Assembly: GCA_028224375.1 (NCBI GenBank)
Contig: JAOIVW010000010.1
Location: 34,335-98,334, forward strand
Length of the DNA stretch: 64,000 nt
From: Hellea sp.
GTDB taxonomy: Bacteria; Pseudomonadota; Alphaproteobacteria; Caulobacterales; Maricaulaceae
Direction: 5' to 3'
Below the pieces are notes generated by a model, which had not been told where the DNA came from, ran no database searches, and was given only the letters and a program-made list of their open reading frames with translations. How positions within the stretch are numbered: position 1 is the first letter of the stretch; each line of letters opens with the position of its first letter. A program made the position numbers and the translations under genes. Below, in pieces: positions 1 to 8,977 of this stretch.

Positions 1-1754
1 TGCGTGTCGGCAAGTTCATAAGCTTCCGCTTCCAGCCCCGCCATTTTCTGCGCGAACATGCCCGACAATCGCGCCAGTTCTGCGCGGTCGACTTTGATAC
101 CCTGGTTTTCCATTTTCGCGATGACGGAGGGTAGCGGACGCTCCAGCGTTTCATAAACCGTCGTGACCTGCTCGGCGACCAGTTTTGGCTTAAGAAACTT
201 CCAAAGCCGCAGAGTTACATCCGCATCTTCGGCGGCATAGGGCGTGGCGTCTTCAAGGGGAATTTGATCAAAGGTCTTTTGTTTCTTCCCCGTGCCCGCC
301 AGTTCTTTAAACGAGATAGGCTTATGCCCGAAATGCGTCTCCGAGAGAAAATCCATACCGTGCCCATGAAGCCCGCCCGCCAGCGCATAGGATATCAACA
401 TCGTATCATCATAAGGTGCGGCCTGAATGCCGTAGCGCTGAAACACCCCCAAATCATATTTGAAATTCTGCCCGATTTTCAAAACGCTCTCATCTTCCAG
501 CAGCGGTTTTAAAATCGCCAGAGCTTCATCCATATCAATTTGCTCTGGCCTATCATCGCCAAACATATCCCCGCCGCCGACATGGCCGAGCGGGATGTAG
601 CAAGCTTCATTATCGGCCACCGCCAAACAGACGCCGACCATATTCGCCGCCGCGCTGTCCAGACTATCGGTTTCCAAATCCACCGATATCGTGCCGACCT
701 CAAAGCTGCGTTTGACCCAATGGTTTAGGCGCTCAACGGATTGGACACATTCATATTTGGATTTGTCGAAGGTGACATTATCGGGCACAGATTTTTCGAC
801 AGGCGGTTCAAAATCAGGGGTGCTGTCATCGCGGCGCAGGCCATCAGTTTCGCCCTCACCCAGCGCCACACGCACGCGATTGGTCAGGGTGCGAAATTCC
901 ATCTCCTCGAGGAAATCAAACAGCTCGTCTATATCCGGGTCTGTGACGGCGGTCTCTTCCAGCGGCACCTCAACCTCGACATCGGTTTTAAGTGTCACGA
1001 GCTCAAGCGAGAGCCGCGCATTGTCGATATTGGCCATCATCTTTTCGCGGCGGCCCTTTTGCGGGATTTCATCACAGCGCTGCAGCAGCGTTTCCAAATC
1101 ACCATATTGCTCAAGCAACAGCACCGCCGTCTTCACGCCTATGCCCGGCACGCCCGGAATATTGTCCACGCTATCGCCCGCCAAAGCTTGAATTTCTGTC
1201 ACGCGATCCGGGCCCATTCCGAATTTCTCAATGACCTGCGGGATGCCGATCTGCTTATTCTTCATCGTATCGAGCATGGAGACTTTGTCGGAAACGAGCT
1301 GCATTAAATCTTTATCCGAGCTGATAATGGTGACCTGCGCGCCCTTTGCTTCGGCTTGCTTGGCATAGGTCGCAATCAAGTCGTCAGCTTCAAAACCTTC
1401 CATCTCCAGCGCCGGCGCGCCAAAGGCCCGCGTCGCGCGGCGAGTGAGCGGAAATTGCGGGATGAGGTCTTCAGGGGTCTCGCTGCGATTAGCTTTGTAA
1501 AGGTCGTAAATATCATTGCGAAATGTATAGCTGCCCTTGTCAAAAATAACGGCAAAATGGGTCGGACGGTCGGCATCATTTTGACCTTGCAGCATTTTAA
1601 ACAACATGTTTGAAAACCCAGCCACAGCGCCAATCGGCGCCCCGTCTGATTTGCGGGTCAGCGGCGGCAGCGCGTGATAGGCGCGAAAAATATAACCCGA
1701 ACCGTCCACGAGAACGACGTGGGAATTTTTATCGACAGGCGCCGTAACAGACAT
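1..1754 (-). CDS. polA: DNA polymerase I, N-terminal part (cut by window start)
   Basis: The reading frame opens at an ATG at 1754 and runs open to base 1, so about 584 residues are visible and the C-terminal polymerase domain lies outside the window. The first ~290 residues read as the 5'-3' exonuclease (FEN-like) domain, beginning VVLVDGSGYIFRAYHALPPL and containing the helix-hairpin-helix stretch LAGDSVDNIPGVPGIGVKTA. After a linker, the 3'-5' proofreading domain starts at TISVDLETDSLD, with the metal-binding D-x-E of motif Exo I intact, so proofreading is probably active, unlike in Taq-type enzymes. Family role: gap filling, removal of Okazaki primers and excision repair in the cytoplasm. 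It is transcribed divergently from the TonB-like gene at 1898. Several long open frames on the opposite strand here are shadows of this gene. Confidence 0.95.
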   Translation of the reverse strand, partial: MSVTAPVDKNSHVVLVDGSGYIFRAYHALPPLTRKSDGAPIGAVAGFSNMLFKMLQGQNDADRPTHFAVIFDKGSYTFRNDIYDLYKANRSETPEDLIPQFPLTRRATRAFGAPALEMEGFEADDLIATYAKQAEAKGAQVTIISSDKDLMQLVSDKVSMLDTMKNKQIGIPQVIEKFGMGPDRVTEIQALAGDSVDNIPGVPGIGVKTAVLLLEQYGDLETLLQRCDEIPQKGRREKMMANIDNARLSLELVTLKTDVEVEVPLEETAVTDPDIDELFDFLEEMEFRTLTNRVRVALGEGETDGLRRDDSTPDFEPPVEKSVPDNVTFDKSKYECVQSVERLNHWVKRSFEVGTISVDLETDSLDSAAANMVGVCLAVADNEACYIPLGHVGGGDMFGDDRPEQIDMDEALAILKPLLEDESVLKIGQNFKYDLGVFQRYGIQAAPYDDTMLISYALAGGLHGHGMDFLSETHFGHKPISFKELAGTGKKQKTFDQIPLEDATPYAAEDADVTLRLWKFLKPKLVAEQVTTVYETLERPLPSVIAKMENQGIKVDRAELARLSGMFAQKMAGLEAEAYELADT

Positions 1755-1897
1755 GCAGAATCCTTAAAATGAGGCGATTTGAAGTCTTTTGACCCTCTGG
1801 CCTGACTTATTCAATAGGCGGCCCTAATTTTGCCGTATATATTTCCCTGTAAAGTCTTTAAAAGCAAAGCGAATAGCGCCGGGAGGGCAAAACACAG

Positions 1898-2827
1898 GTG
1901 TATCAGTCCATCGACGATCCCCAAGACGATTTAGATGCGCTGGAGCGTAGCGATAAGCATGTCTATATTTGGGGTTTGGCCATATTATGCGCGGTGCTAA
2001 TAGCAGCCATTATTTATCTGAGTACACTCGACACCGAAGCAGAGCCAGAAGGCGTTGATATGGTGCGCGCTGAACAAGTGACCTACCGCAAAGCCATCTC
2101 TGAACAAAGGGCAGCGATGCGGCGCGCGCGATTGCAGGATTTTCTGACAACCCATCCCGAAAGTGATTATCAGCCCGTGGTTCAGGCCCAACTTGATGTG
2201 ATTAATCTTGAGGAAGCCGCGCAATGGAGAGATGTGAATACCGCCGTCTTTGACGCAGAAACATCACGCGAGGACAAGCTTGCGGCGCTTGATAATTTCG
2301 AGGCAAAATGGGGCGGCGCTCTCTTGGGCGGGCGGGATGATGAAATCCGCGAGCTGCGCGAAGATATTTCGCAAATCAAAGACGTAAAAAAAATTCCTAG
2401 CCGTAAGCTGCCGGATCAAAAAAGCCCTATCCCGCAATCTGTGCCAGATACAATGCTCGCTGGCGGACCTCGCCCTGTGGCCCCGCCTGTCATTATTCGC
2501 CCTGCTCCGCCGCCACCACTCGAGCCCGTTGTTCAGCTGAACATTACGCAGCCCACTATTCGCCGTAATGTGACACCCCGCTATCCCCGCAAAGCCATGC
2601 GGCGCGAGATTGAAGCCCTTGTCGAATTGAAACTCAATATTGATGAACGCGGACGTGTTGCTATGACGGAGTTGGTCGATGTCAGAGCTGAGCGTTATCA
2701 AAAAGACTTTGTGAAAGCCGCAGAACGCGCCGCCATGCGCACGCGGTTTAATCCAAAACTTATCAATGGCAGACCCACAGCCGCAACAGGCATCATCAAG
2801 CGATACCGGTTTAAGCTCGGGGAATAA
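1898..2827 (+). CDS. TonB-family energy-transducing protein
   Basis: 309 residues from a GTG start; a purine-rich GGGAGGG stretch lies about 10 bases upstream. Residues ~24-44 form one membrane-spanning helix after a short acidic cytoplasmic tail. A charged, helical periplasmic region (~50-190) follows, then a proline-rich spacer (APPPPLEP around 205-215) typical of TonB stalks. The C-terminal ~90 residues are a TonB_C domain (VTPRYPRKAMRREIEALVEL, then PTAATGIIKRYRF). TonB proteins couple inner-membrane proton-motive force to outer-membrane receptors such as the one at 16332. No exbB or exbD is adjacent. The long helical middle segment is unusual for a classical TonB, so this may be a TonB-like envelope protein with another partner. 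It ends three bases before the convergent zinc-finger gene. Confidence 0.8.
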   Translation: MYQSIDDPQDDLDALERSDKHVYIWGLAILCAVLIAAIIYLSTLDTEAEPEGVDMVRAEQVTYRKAISEQRAAMRRARLQDFLTTHPESDYQPVVQAQLDVINLEEAAQWRDVNTAVFDAETSREDKLAALDNFEAKWGGALLGGRDDEIRELREDISQIKDVKKIPSRKLPDQKSPIPQSVPDTMLAGGPRPVAPPVIIRPAPPPPLEPVVQLNITQPTIRRNVTPRYPRKAMRREIEALVELKLNIDERGRVAMTELVDVRAERYQKDFVKAAERAAMRTRFNPKLINGRPTAATGIIKRYRFKLGE

Positions 2828-2830
2828 TCT

Positions 2831-3025
2831 CTAGTGATGAGCGCCAGGTTTAGCGTTGGGGTCAAGCTTGAACAGACGGTCGCAATATTTACAGCTCACT
2901 TCGGTCTCTTGGCCCATATCCAAATAAACCTTAGGATGCCCCAAAGCTCCGCCGCCGCCATCACAAGCCACACGGGTCGTGGCCGAAATTATTATATCAT
3001 CAACAGAATTATCAGGGTTTGACAT
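2831..3025 (-). CDS. CHCC zinc-finger domain protein (zf-CHCC, NDUFS6-like)
   Basis: A 64-residue protein from the ATG at 3025; an upstream in-frame TTG at 3037 has no better ribosome site. It carries the zf-CHCC pattern: C21, H30, C45 and C48, with the GHPKVYLDMG and EVSCKYCDRLF segments typical of the family. The same fold occurs in the mitochondrial complex I accessory subunit NDUFS6 and in small alphaproteobacterial proteins of the same length. A role in complex I assembly or iron-sulfur/zinc handling is an inference from that homology. It converges on the TonB-like gene with three bases between the stop codons. Confidence 0.85.
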   Translation of the reverse strand: MSNPDNSVDDIIISATTRVACDGGGGALGHPKVYLDMGQETEVSCKYCDRLFKLDPNAKPGAHH

Positions 3026-3141
3026 AGAGGTGTCCAAAGCTCGTTTCGATAGGCTTAAGTAAGCAATCGGCGCGGCGCGGTCAATTGGTAAGACTGTTGT
3101 GCAAGCTTGCTATTGGGCGAGCGCTCGTTTTACAAAACGAT

Positions 3142-3762
3142 GTGAAACTCTCCCATTGCATAACCCTCATCATGGCTGTTTTTATGGCAGGCTGCATGAC
3201 AATCGATATGGGGACGGTCCGGTCATTGAGAAAACTCGATCCCGCGCAGATTGATCCGAAAGCGGGACGGATTGCCGTTTTTTGGCCAGAAGCTTTTTCT
3301 CACGCCAACACACCTTCAGTCGATTTTAAGGTGGAAAAAAATGACGAGGTTCAAATTGAAGGCAATGCTAAATTAATCACGGATCCAAAGAGCGCAAGTT
3401 TCGTCCCCAATAGCCGAACAGATGCGGGGGATTTAATTGTCTATGCGCTCGAGCCGAGCCAATATGACATGGCCTATAAAGCGCAAGGCATATTACGGGA
3501 TGCCAAAGAAACGGCTAAGCTTTTTGGTGGCCCTGATTGGAACGTGGATTGGCATCGGCATTTTAGCTTCACAGTCGAGCGCGAGGCTTATCGTGAGTAT
3601 TGCGACGGGACACGCAAACTGGATATTTCCGTCTGGGTGAAGGTCAATAGCCAAATGCCGTTTCAGCGCCTTGTCGATGAAAAGGGCATTGATAATTTCG
3701 TCTCAGGTCAGCTCAAAGAGGAGTGCGATAATCCTGAGACGTTTTTAATTACCCGAGAGTAA
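3142..3762 (+). CDS. Putative lipoprotein of unknown function
   Basis: The frame is open from a TTG at 3085, but a GTG at 3142 gives a textbook lipoprotein signal: K-L-S-H, a hydrophobic core and the lipobox MAGC, with Cys at residue 18. The mature protein (~190 residues) is likely acylated and envelope-anchored. It has no recognised domain. It contains an SFTVEREAYREYCDGTRKLD stretch and several cysteines that could form disulfides. No clear Shine-Dalgarno sequence supports either start, so the N-terminus is uncertain. It stands alone between the zinc-finger gene and the metalloprotease, on the same strand as the latter but about 200 bases away. Confidence 0.65.
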   Translation: MKLSHCITLIMAVFMAGCMTIDMGTVRSLRKLDPAQIDPKAGRIAVFWPEAFSHANTPSVDFKVEKNDEVQIEGNAKLITDPKSASFVPNSRTDAGDLIVYALEPSQYDMAYKAQGILRDAKETAKLFGGPDWNVDWHRHFSFTVEREAYREYCDGTRKLDISVWVKVNSQMPFQRLVDEKGIDNFVSGQLKEECDNPETFLITRE

Positions 3763-3966
3763 CGCATTTGTTATCTTAAACGGACTTGTTTTAGGCCCGC
3801 AGCGAGCGTGTAAGACATTGGGCCTAGCGGCTTAAAGCACGTCAAGTAGACTACTCGCCTCTCTAGGGAATTAGATTTACGGCTACGTCTTTGTAATAGA
3901 CCACAGATAGATAAAATAATTAAAAAAACGATTTGAGACATCACCGCGCATTTTAAAGGACGGACC

Positions 3967-6513
3967 ATGAAACATTTAAAGCTAATCTCGCTACTCTTAG
4001 GCACTGCCGCGCTCTCAGCTTTTGTTGTGACCACACCGATCATAAGCTTTGCCGATGAGCCGCCTAAATCTGCGCAAGACAATCATCCCGAGGAAGATGA
4101 TGACAAAGATGAAAGCAAAGATAAAAAAGAAGACGAGAAAAAGGACGGTGATGAGGACAAAGATAAAGATGAGGACGAGGAAAAATCCAAAATCAAACCT
4201 TTTGAGGACATCGTTACGGAAGACGCTGTCACGCGCGAGGGGGTTTTCACAACACATCTGGTTGACGGAAAAGTTTATTTCGAAATTCCCGAAGATCAAT
4301 TCGGACGTGAATTTGTCTGGCAAGTAAAAGTCTCCGGGATACAAACCGGAAAAGGCACAATCAGTGCCGATAGCGCCCGCCAATATGTTTATTTTGAACG
4401 GGTTGGAGATGAAGTCCTGCTGAGAGCCCGCGACTATTCTATCGTGTCAAAAGAGGGCGAGCCGGAGACCTTTGTTGTTAAGAAAACCGATCTGGATGCC
4501 ATTCTCGCTAAAATGAACATCAAAGCCTTTCGTGATGACGATGAAGATGATGCGCCTCTGATAGAGCTCACCGACGCCTTTATGGGGAAGGTCAAAGGAT
4601 TAGAGGGCCTAGAGCGCGGAAAAATGGATGATAAGGCCACTGTGATCCGCGAGGTCAAAGCCTTTGAGACAAATATCGAGGCGCGCGTTCTTGGGAAATT
4701 TGAAGTCAAACCCGCGCCCCTGAGACCCGGACAACCCAAACCCCCTGGTCCGGCGCCGGAACCTGAAGATATAACAGCCGAAATTCGCCATTCAATTCTG
4801 GCTCTGCCGAAAGACTTGATGAAGCCCCGCCATTATAATCACCGCGTCGGTTTCTTTGACGCGCGCTATCAGGATTATACGGGCAAGAAAAACAAGGTCG
4901 AAGAAACGCGCTATATTAAGCGTTGGCGTCTTGAGAAGAAAAATCCAAAAGCCGCCCTCAGTGAACCCGTCGAGCCCATTGTCTGGTATATAGATCGCGG
5001 CACGCCTACACGTTATATCGAGGCGACGCGCGAGGGTATCGAGTTTTGGGAAGAAGCCTTTGAGCAAGCCGGCTTTAAAAATGCCATAATCGCGAAAATG
5101 GCGCCCACAGTTGAAGAAGATCCGGATTGGGATCCCGAAGATGCGCGCTACGCGGTTATTCGCTGGGTACCATCAGACATTCCAAATGCGCAGGGGCCAC
5201 ATGTCGCGGATCCGCGCACAGGCGAAATCATTGAAGCTGACGTGCGCATGTATCACAACGTCATTAAGCTGGTTGAGGAATGGTATTTCGCGCAAGCGGG
5301 AGCCACGGATCCGCGCGCGAGCAAATTACCGCTGCCAGATGATGTCATGTCGGACTTGGTGCGCTTTGTTGTGGCCCATGAAGTCGGGCACTCCATTGGC
5401 CTGCACCATAATTTCATAGGCTCAAACGCCTATACGGTAGAGCAATTACGCGACCCGGAATTTGTCGCGAAAAACGGCGTGGCCTCCTCCATCATGGACT
5501 ATGCGCGCTTTAATTATGTCATGCAGCCCGAAGACGGCGTCTCGCCGATTGATACTGTGCCTGGCCCCTATGATAAATTTGCCATTGAATGGGGTTATAC
5601 AGAATTCCCCGGCGACAAGAGCGCAGAGGAAGAAGTCGAGTACCTTAATGAGATTGCAGATCGCCAGCTTGAGAACCCAGCTTTCCGGTGGGACAGCTAT
5701 TCCGATGCCGCTAGATGGGACCCGCGTATTCAAACGGAAGACCTGACCAATGATGCGATGGAAGCTACGCGCCTGGGCATGCTGAACCTGTCCCGTATCA
5801 TGGATAACTTAGTTGATGCGGCGACTTATGAGCCGGGGCAAAGCTATGATGAACTCGGCGTTGCTTATCGAGCCTTGGCCAATCAATATAGCCGCGAGAT
5901 TGGACATGTGACCAAATATGTAGGAGGAGCCATTTATCGCCGCGAGCTGGCGCAAGGGCAAAACCAAACAGATGTTTATGAGAGCTACCCACTTACCAAA
6001 CAGCAGGAAGCGCTTGATTTCGTCAAAGAGAATGCGCTCAAACTCCCTGAGTTCTGGCGCAATGAAGAGGTTCTACAGCGCATTGGCTACGAGACTTATT
6101 TGGACACCGTGACCCGCTTTGGGGACCGCACTTTAAATGGGCTTATGGCGCCTGACCGCATTGCGCATATCATCGAAGCGCAGGCAGGCGGACTTGAAAT
6201 GTATGACCCCGTGGAGCTGTTTTCAGAAGTCCGCACCGCATTGTTCGAGGAAGCCGGCCAAAGAGGGACGGATGTCACGGCTTACCGCCGGCACCTGCAA
6301 TCAAGCTTTGTCAATATGATGATTAAGAGTTTAGAGCCTGCAAAAAAGGACGCAGACAAAACGGCTGTGACGGAAGATTATCAAGCCCTCGCCCGCGCCT
6401 CATTGGTAGCTCTGCAAAGAGACCTAAGATCGCCGTCGCGGACAAATAACCTGAAAGGCCTCCACTTCGCCAACCTCGCCGCAAAAATAGATAAGGCGCT
6501 GGATACGGATTAG
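3967..6513 (+). CDS. Secreted zinc metalloprotease, DUF5117/metzincin-like
   Basis: 848 residues starting at ATG after AAAGGACGGACC. A signal peptide (about 1-29) is followed by an extreme low-complexity tract (~37-75) of alternating Asp, Glu and Lys. The catalytic motif is HEVGHSIGLHH, with zinc ligands H471, H475 and H481 and catalytic E472. It is followed by SSIMDYARF, which resembles a metzincin Met-turn. The flanking sequence (YFERVGDEVLLRARDYSI, then VWYIDRGTPTRYIEATREGI) fits the family of large zinc-dependent metalloproteases with DUF5117 and DUF4953 domains. It probably acts in the periplasm or outside the cell on unknown peptides. Its length is typical of the family. The charged tract is an oddity and could bind cations or serve as a flexible linker. 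Confidence 0.88.
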   Translation: MKHLKLISLLLGTAALSAFVVTTPIISFADEPPKSAQDNHPEEDDDKDESKDKKEDEKKDGDEDKDKDEDEEKSKIKPFEDIVTEDAVTREGVFTTHLVDGKVYFEIPEDQFGREFVWQVKVSGIQTGKGTISADSARQYVYFERVGDEVLLRARDYSIVSKEGEPETFVVKKTDLDAILAKMNIKAFRDDDEDDAPLIELTDAFMGKVKGLEGLERGKMDDKATVIREVKAFETNIEARVLGKFEVKPAPLRPGQPKPPGPAPEPEDITAEIRHSILALPKDLMKPRHYNHRVGFFDARYQDYTGKKNKVEETRYIKRWRLEKKNPKAALSEPVEPIVWYIDRGTPTRYIEATREGIEFWEEAFEQAGFKNAIIAKMAPTVEEDPDWDPEDARYAVIRWVPSDIPNAQGPHVADPRTGEIIEADVRMYHNVIKLVEEWYFAQAGATDPRASKLPLPDDVMSDLVRFVVAHEVGHSIGLHHNFIGSNAYTVEQLRDPEFVAKNGVASSIMDYARFNYVMQPEDGVSPIDTVPGPYDKFAIEWGYTEFPGDKSAEEEVEYLNEIADRQLENPAFRWDSYSDAARWDPRIQTEDLTNDAMEATRLGMLNLSRIMDNLVDAATYEPGQSYDELGVAYRALANQYSREIGHVTKYVGGAIYRRELAQGQNQTDVYESYPLTKQQEALDFVKENALKLPEFWRNEEVLQRIGYETYLDTVTRFGDRTLNGLMAPDRIAHIIEAQAGGLEMYDPVELFSEVRTALFEEAGQRGTDVTAYRRHLQSSFVNMMIKSLEPAKKDADKTAVTEDYQALARASLVALQRDLRSPSRTNNLKGLHFANLAAKIDKALDTD

Positions 6514-6572
6514 GCGGCATTAGTCCCGCCCCATAAACGCGCCTTAATTTTACATCTTCGCCAAGAAGACTC

Positions 6573-7403
6573 TCAAGGCGTGGCGGGCTCTGCGCCGGGT
6601 GATGTCATCTTGTCTAGCGCGTCAAAGACGATTTCTCTTCCGCCCATTTGCCAAAGGTCGTCGTGGTGACCACCCTCTATGACAAATGCCGATTTTGGGC
6701 CGGTATATTCGTCGTACAGACGCCGGCCTTCTTTAATAGGAATGACGTGATCGTCAGTGCCGTGTATCCAAACCAAGGGCATCTTTTTCCCGCGCAAAGC
6801 CAGATCCGAGCGCCATTTGTCTTTCATCAATAATTTCACTGGGAATATCGGCATACGTTCTTTTCCGAGCGCGTAGGTACTCTCAAAAGGCGCGCCAAGA
6901 ATAAGCAAGGCAGGTTCGCGCTGGACTGATACTTGTGAGGCCACGCCGCTGCCCAGTGAGGTGCCCAAAAAGGCAATATCGCGCGGATCGACGCCTTGGC
7001 TGACGACCCAGTCATATTGCGGAATAGCGTCAGCGACGATGGCCTTTTCGGTCGCTTTGCCAGGTTGGCCGGGATAGCCTGCATAGCCGACCGACATCAG
7101 GCCATTTCCCTGAGCAATGATTTCCTGAAAAATCTTGTGATCTGAATAGATGGCGGAGGCATTGCCGTGAAACATAATAACCGTGCGTTTCCCCGGCTGC
7201 GGCGGGGCCCACCACGCCATGCTGCCATTTCCTATATCAACTTCATCCATACCGAGCTGCATAGCGTCGGGCGCTATATATTCTTTAGGCGGATTATAAA
7301 TAAAATCGCGCTGCAAAAAATAAACGGCCGCAAGAAGCACGATATATAAGATTGCCAGACCGCCAATAATCCACTTTAGGGCTGTTTTAAATTTGCTCAT
7401 CAT
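6573..7403 (-). CDS. Membrane-anchored alpha/beta hydrolase (ABHD13/YfhR-like)
   Basis: 276 residues with one N-terminal transmembrane helix (~10-30) and a periplasm-facing or membrane-associated hydrolase domain. The oxyanion-side HGN motif is at ~79-81, the nucleophile elbow is GTSLGSG with S149, the acid is probably in WIHGTDDHVIP, and the histidine is in EGGHHDDL. This matches the bem46/ABHD13/YfhR group of serine hydrolases, whose substrates in bacteria are not established. Start at the second or first of two consecutive ATGs (7400 or 7403). Downstream is a short gap before the metalloprotease stop (convergent). Upstream is the relic of a serine hydrolase gene (7419-7525). Confidence 0.88.
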   Translation of the reverse strand: MMSKFKTALKWIIGGLAILYIVLLAAVYFLQRDFIYNPPKEYIAPDAMQLGMDEVDIGNGSMAWWAPPQPGKRTVIMFHGNASAIYSDHKIFQEIIAQGNGLMSVGYAGYPGQPGKATEKAIVADAIPQYDWVVSQGVDPRDIAFLGTSLGSGVASQVSVQREPALLILGAPFESTYALGKERMPIFPVKLLMKDKWRSDLALRGKKMPLVWIHGTDDHVIPIKEGRRLYDEYTGPKSAFVIEGGHHDDLWQMGGREIVFDALDKMTSPGAEPATP

Positions 7404-7418
7404 ACCCGCAGTGATATA

Positions 7419-7525
7419 TCATTCTTGCAACGCCGCAAGAACCTCCGCCGCGAAAGCAGGACCGTCGAAATAATTTCCGCGCCAATCGTAGCCTCGGCGC
7501 GTCAATATCGCGGGAGTGAAGCACA
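7419..7525 (-). pseudogene. 3'-end relic of a serine hydrolase gene (copy of the gene at 8978-10414)
   Basis: Read on the minus strand, this stretch encodes RRGYDWRGNYFDGPAFAAEV, then LAALQE and a stop. That is nearly identical to the last 26 residues of the intact serine hydrolase whose stop is at 8978. Over those codons I count about 14 base differences; all but those in one codon (Glu to Gln) are synonymous. The match fades upstream: TPAILT replaces RQAVIV, and then it ends. The rest of the gene is missing. The relic has the same orientation as the intact gene, with the TPR gene between them. It evolved as a functional coding sequence before being cut down. Confidence 0.9.
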
Positions 7526-7686
7526 TGTCGTCCTAGATAAGATGCTGAGGTTACGACATATTTAAGGCTGAAGCTAAGCGACTTCCGACTAATTTAATAA
7601 GCGGACAACACTCATCGGGCACAGTAAAAGATTGCACGACTTACAATACGCGGATAGTAAATAACGACTTAGAAGCAGATATTCAT

Positions 7687-8916
7687 ATGAAGCAATTTGT
7701 TTTATTTCTGTTGGCAATACTCTTGTCGAGCCATTCGTTCGCCAATGAAGTGACGAGCAAACCTAACGAACAGCTTCAAGGCATAATTGACCTTTTTCAG
7801 GGAGATTCTCATGAAGATGCACTTAACCAGCTGAAGCTTAAAGAAGAAGATTTAGCAGCGTTTGTCAGTGAATCGAAAGACGCTGAAATATATATGCTTC
7901 TGGGGTGCGTATATTTTTACGCTGAAATGGATACGAAGGCGATTGAAACATTCAAATCTGCTTTGCAGTTAGCCCCCTCTTTGTCAGACGCTTATTTTTA
8001 TATTGGCCTCATCAACCAATATGCCGATAATCTTGATGGTGCGGAAGAGTCTTTTCGAGATGCGATAGCTCTGAACAGTAATGATGAAAAATATTTTGTA
8101 TCGCTTGGGCGAACTCACGAAATGCAAGACAATCTGGCGTCCGCATCAATAGCTTACAAGAAGGCGCTGGCGCTCAATTCGGGGAATTTTGATGCTAATT
8201 TCAATTTGGCGACAATCTATGCCATCGCAGGTGATGCAAGCAGCGCGAAAAAATACTACTTAGCGGCTATTGAGCAAAAACCAAATGATGTGGATAGTCA
8301 TTACAATTTGGGACAGCTCTATCAAAATAAAAGCCAACATGAGTTAGCCATTAATCAGTTCAAGAAGGTCGTTGAATTAAATCCCAATGAATGGCGCGCT
8401 TTAGCCAAGCTTGTGCAAGAAAACGAAGCGATCAAGGATTACCCAGCGCGAGATTTTGCAATCGAAAAGATCTATGACGTCTGGCGTGAGAATGCAGACG
8501 AAGAATTGAAGGAACAAAGGTTTTACATCCGAGAGCAAAGCGAACTTGAAAATGGAAAACTATTCGTCTTGGAATATTTTGAGCTTGAGGGTGAGCGGGC
8601 AAGAAAGTTTGTCTTTAAATTACAAGATGAGAAGACAGAAGATTTTAAGTTTGAAGTGTCTCTCGGCTCGTATGACGGTACGACAGCCATCTCGAGGGAA
8701 CTTGGCGAAATAGGCCCCGATGAGAGGATTTATCATCTTGACGGATATGCCCCGAACGGCAGTCACTTCACATATGCATTTTTCAACACCATACCACCAT
8801 ATGAGGCGGTTAAAGAAATCGCATTGAAGAAACTGGCGGGTGAAAACAAATCTATCTCTAGTACGATTATTTCAGGTGAATCTGAAGCGACTATTTATAT
8901 TGACTCCGAGAAGTAA
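7687..8916 (+). CDS. Secreted tetratricopeptide-repeat protein
   Basis: 409 residues starting MKQFVLFLLAILLSSHSFAN, a Sec signal peptide with cleavage after SFAN expected. From about residue 60 to 260 there are roughly six TPR units, for example SDAYFYIGLINQYADNLDGA and DSHYNLGQLYQNKSQHELAI. The C-terminal ~140 residues are beta-rich and match nothing I recognise. TPR solenoids scaffold protein contacts, so a periplasmic or outer-membrane scaffolding role is likely but unproven. The gene is visibly more AT-rich than its neighbours, and it sits alone between the intact serine hydrolase gene and that gene's 3' relic. Both facts point to acquisition as accessory DNA. Confidence 0.82.
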   Translation: MKQFVLFLLAILLSSHSFANEVTSKPNEQLQGIIDLFQGDSHEDALNQLKLKEEDLAAFVSESKDAEIYMLLGCVYFYAEMDTKAIETFKSALQLAPSLSDAYFYIGLINQYADNLDGAEESFRDAIALNSNDEKYFVSLGRTHEMQDNLASASIAYKKALALNSGNFDANFNLATIYAIAGDASSAKKYYLAAIEQKPNDVDSHYNLGQLYQNKSQHELAINQFKKVVELNPNEWRALAKLVQENEAIKDYPARDFAIEKIYDVWRENADEELKEQRFYIREQSELENGKLFVLEYFELEGERARKFVFKLQDEKTEDFKFEVSLGSYDGTTAISRELGEIGPDERIYHLDGYAPNGSHFTYAFFNTIPPYEAVKEIALKKLAGENKSISSTIISGESEATIYIDSEK

Positions 8917-8977
8917 TTTCTGGTGCGATATGGCTCAGACTATATACTATAGCTGAGCGTCGAAAAACTAAGCAATA

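Noticed and set aside
691..1307. Open frames of 166 and 188 residues on the plus strand
   Set aside because: They run antisense to polA, whose minus-strand frame is unmistakable; their translations show only low-complexity shadow sequence.
3792..3826. TAGGCCC ... GGGCCTA inverted repeat after the lipoprotein gene
   Set aside because: The loop is 21 bases and there is no T-run, so I do not call it a terminator.
3771..4082. 103-residue minus-strand frame between the lipoprotein and the metalloprotease
   Set aside because: It overlaps the metalloprotease start, has no recognisable domain and looks like a shadow plus intergenic DNA.
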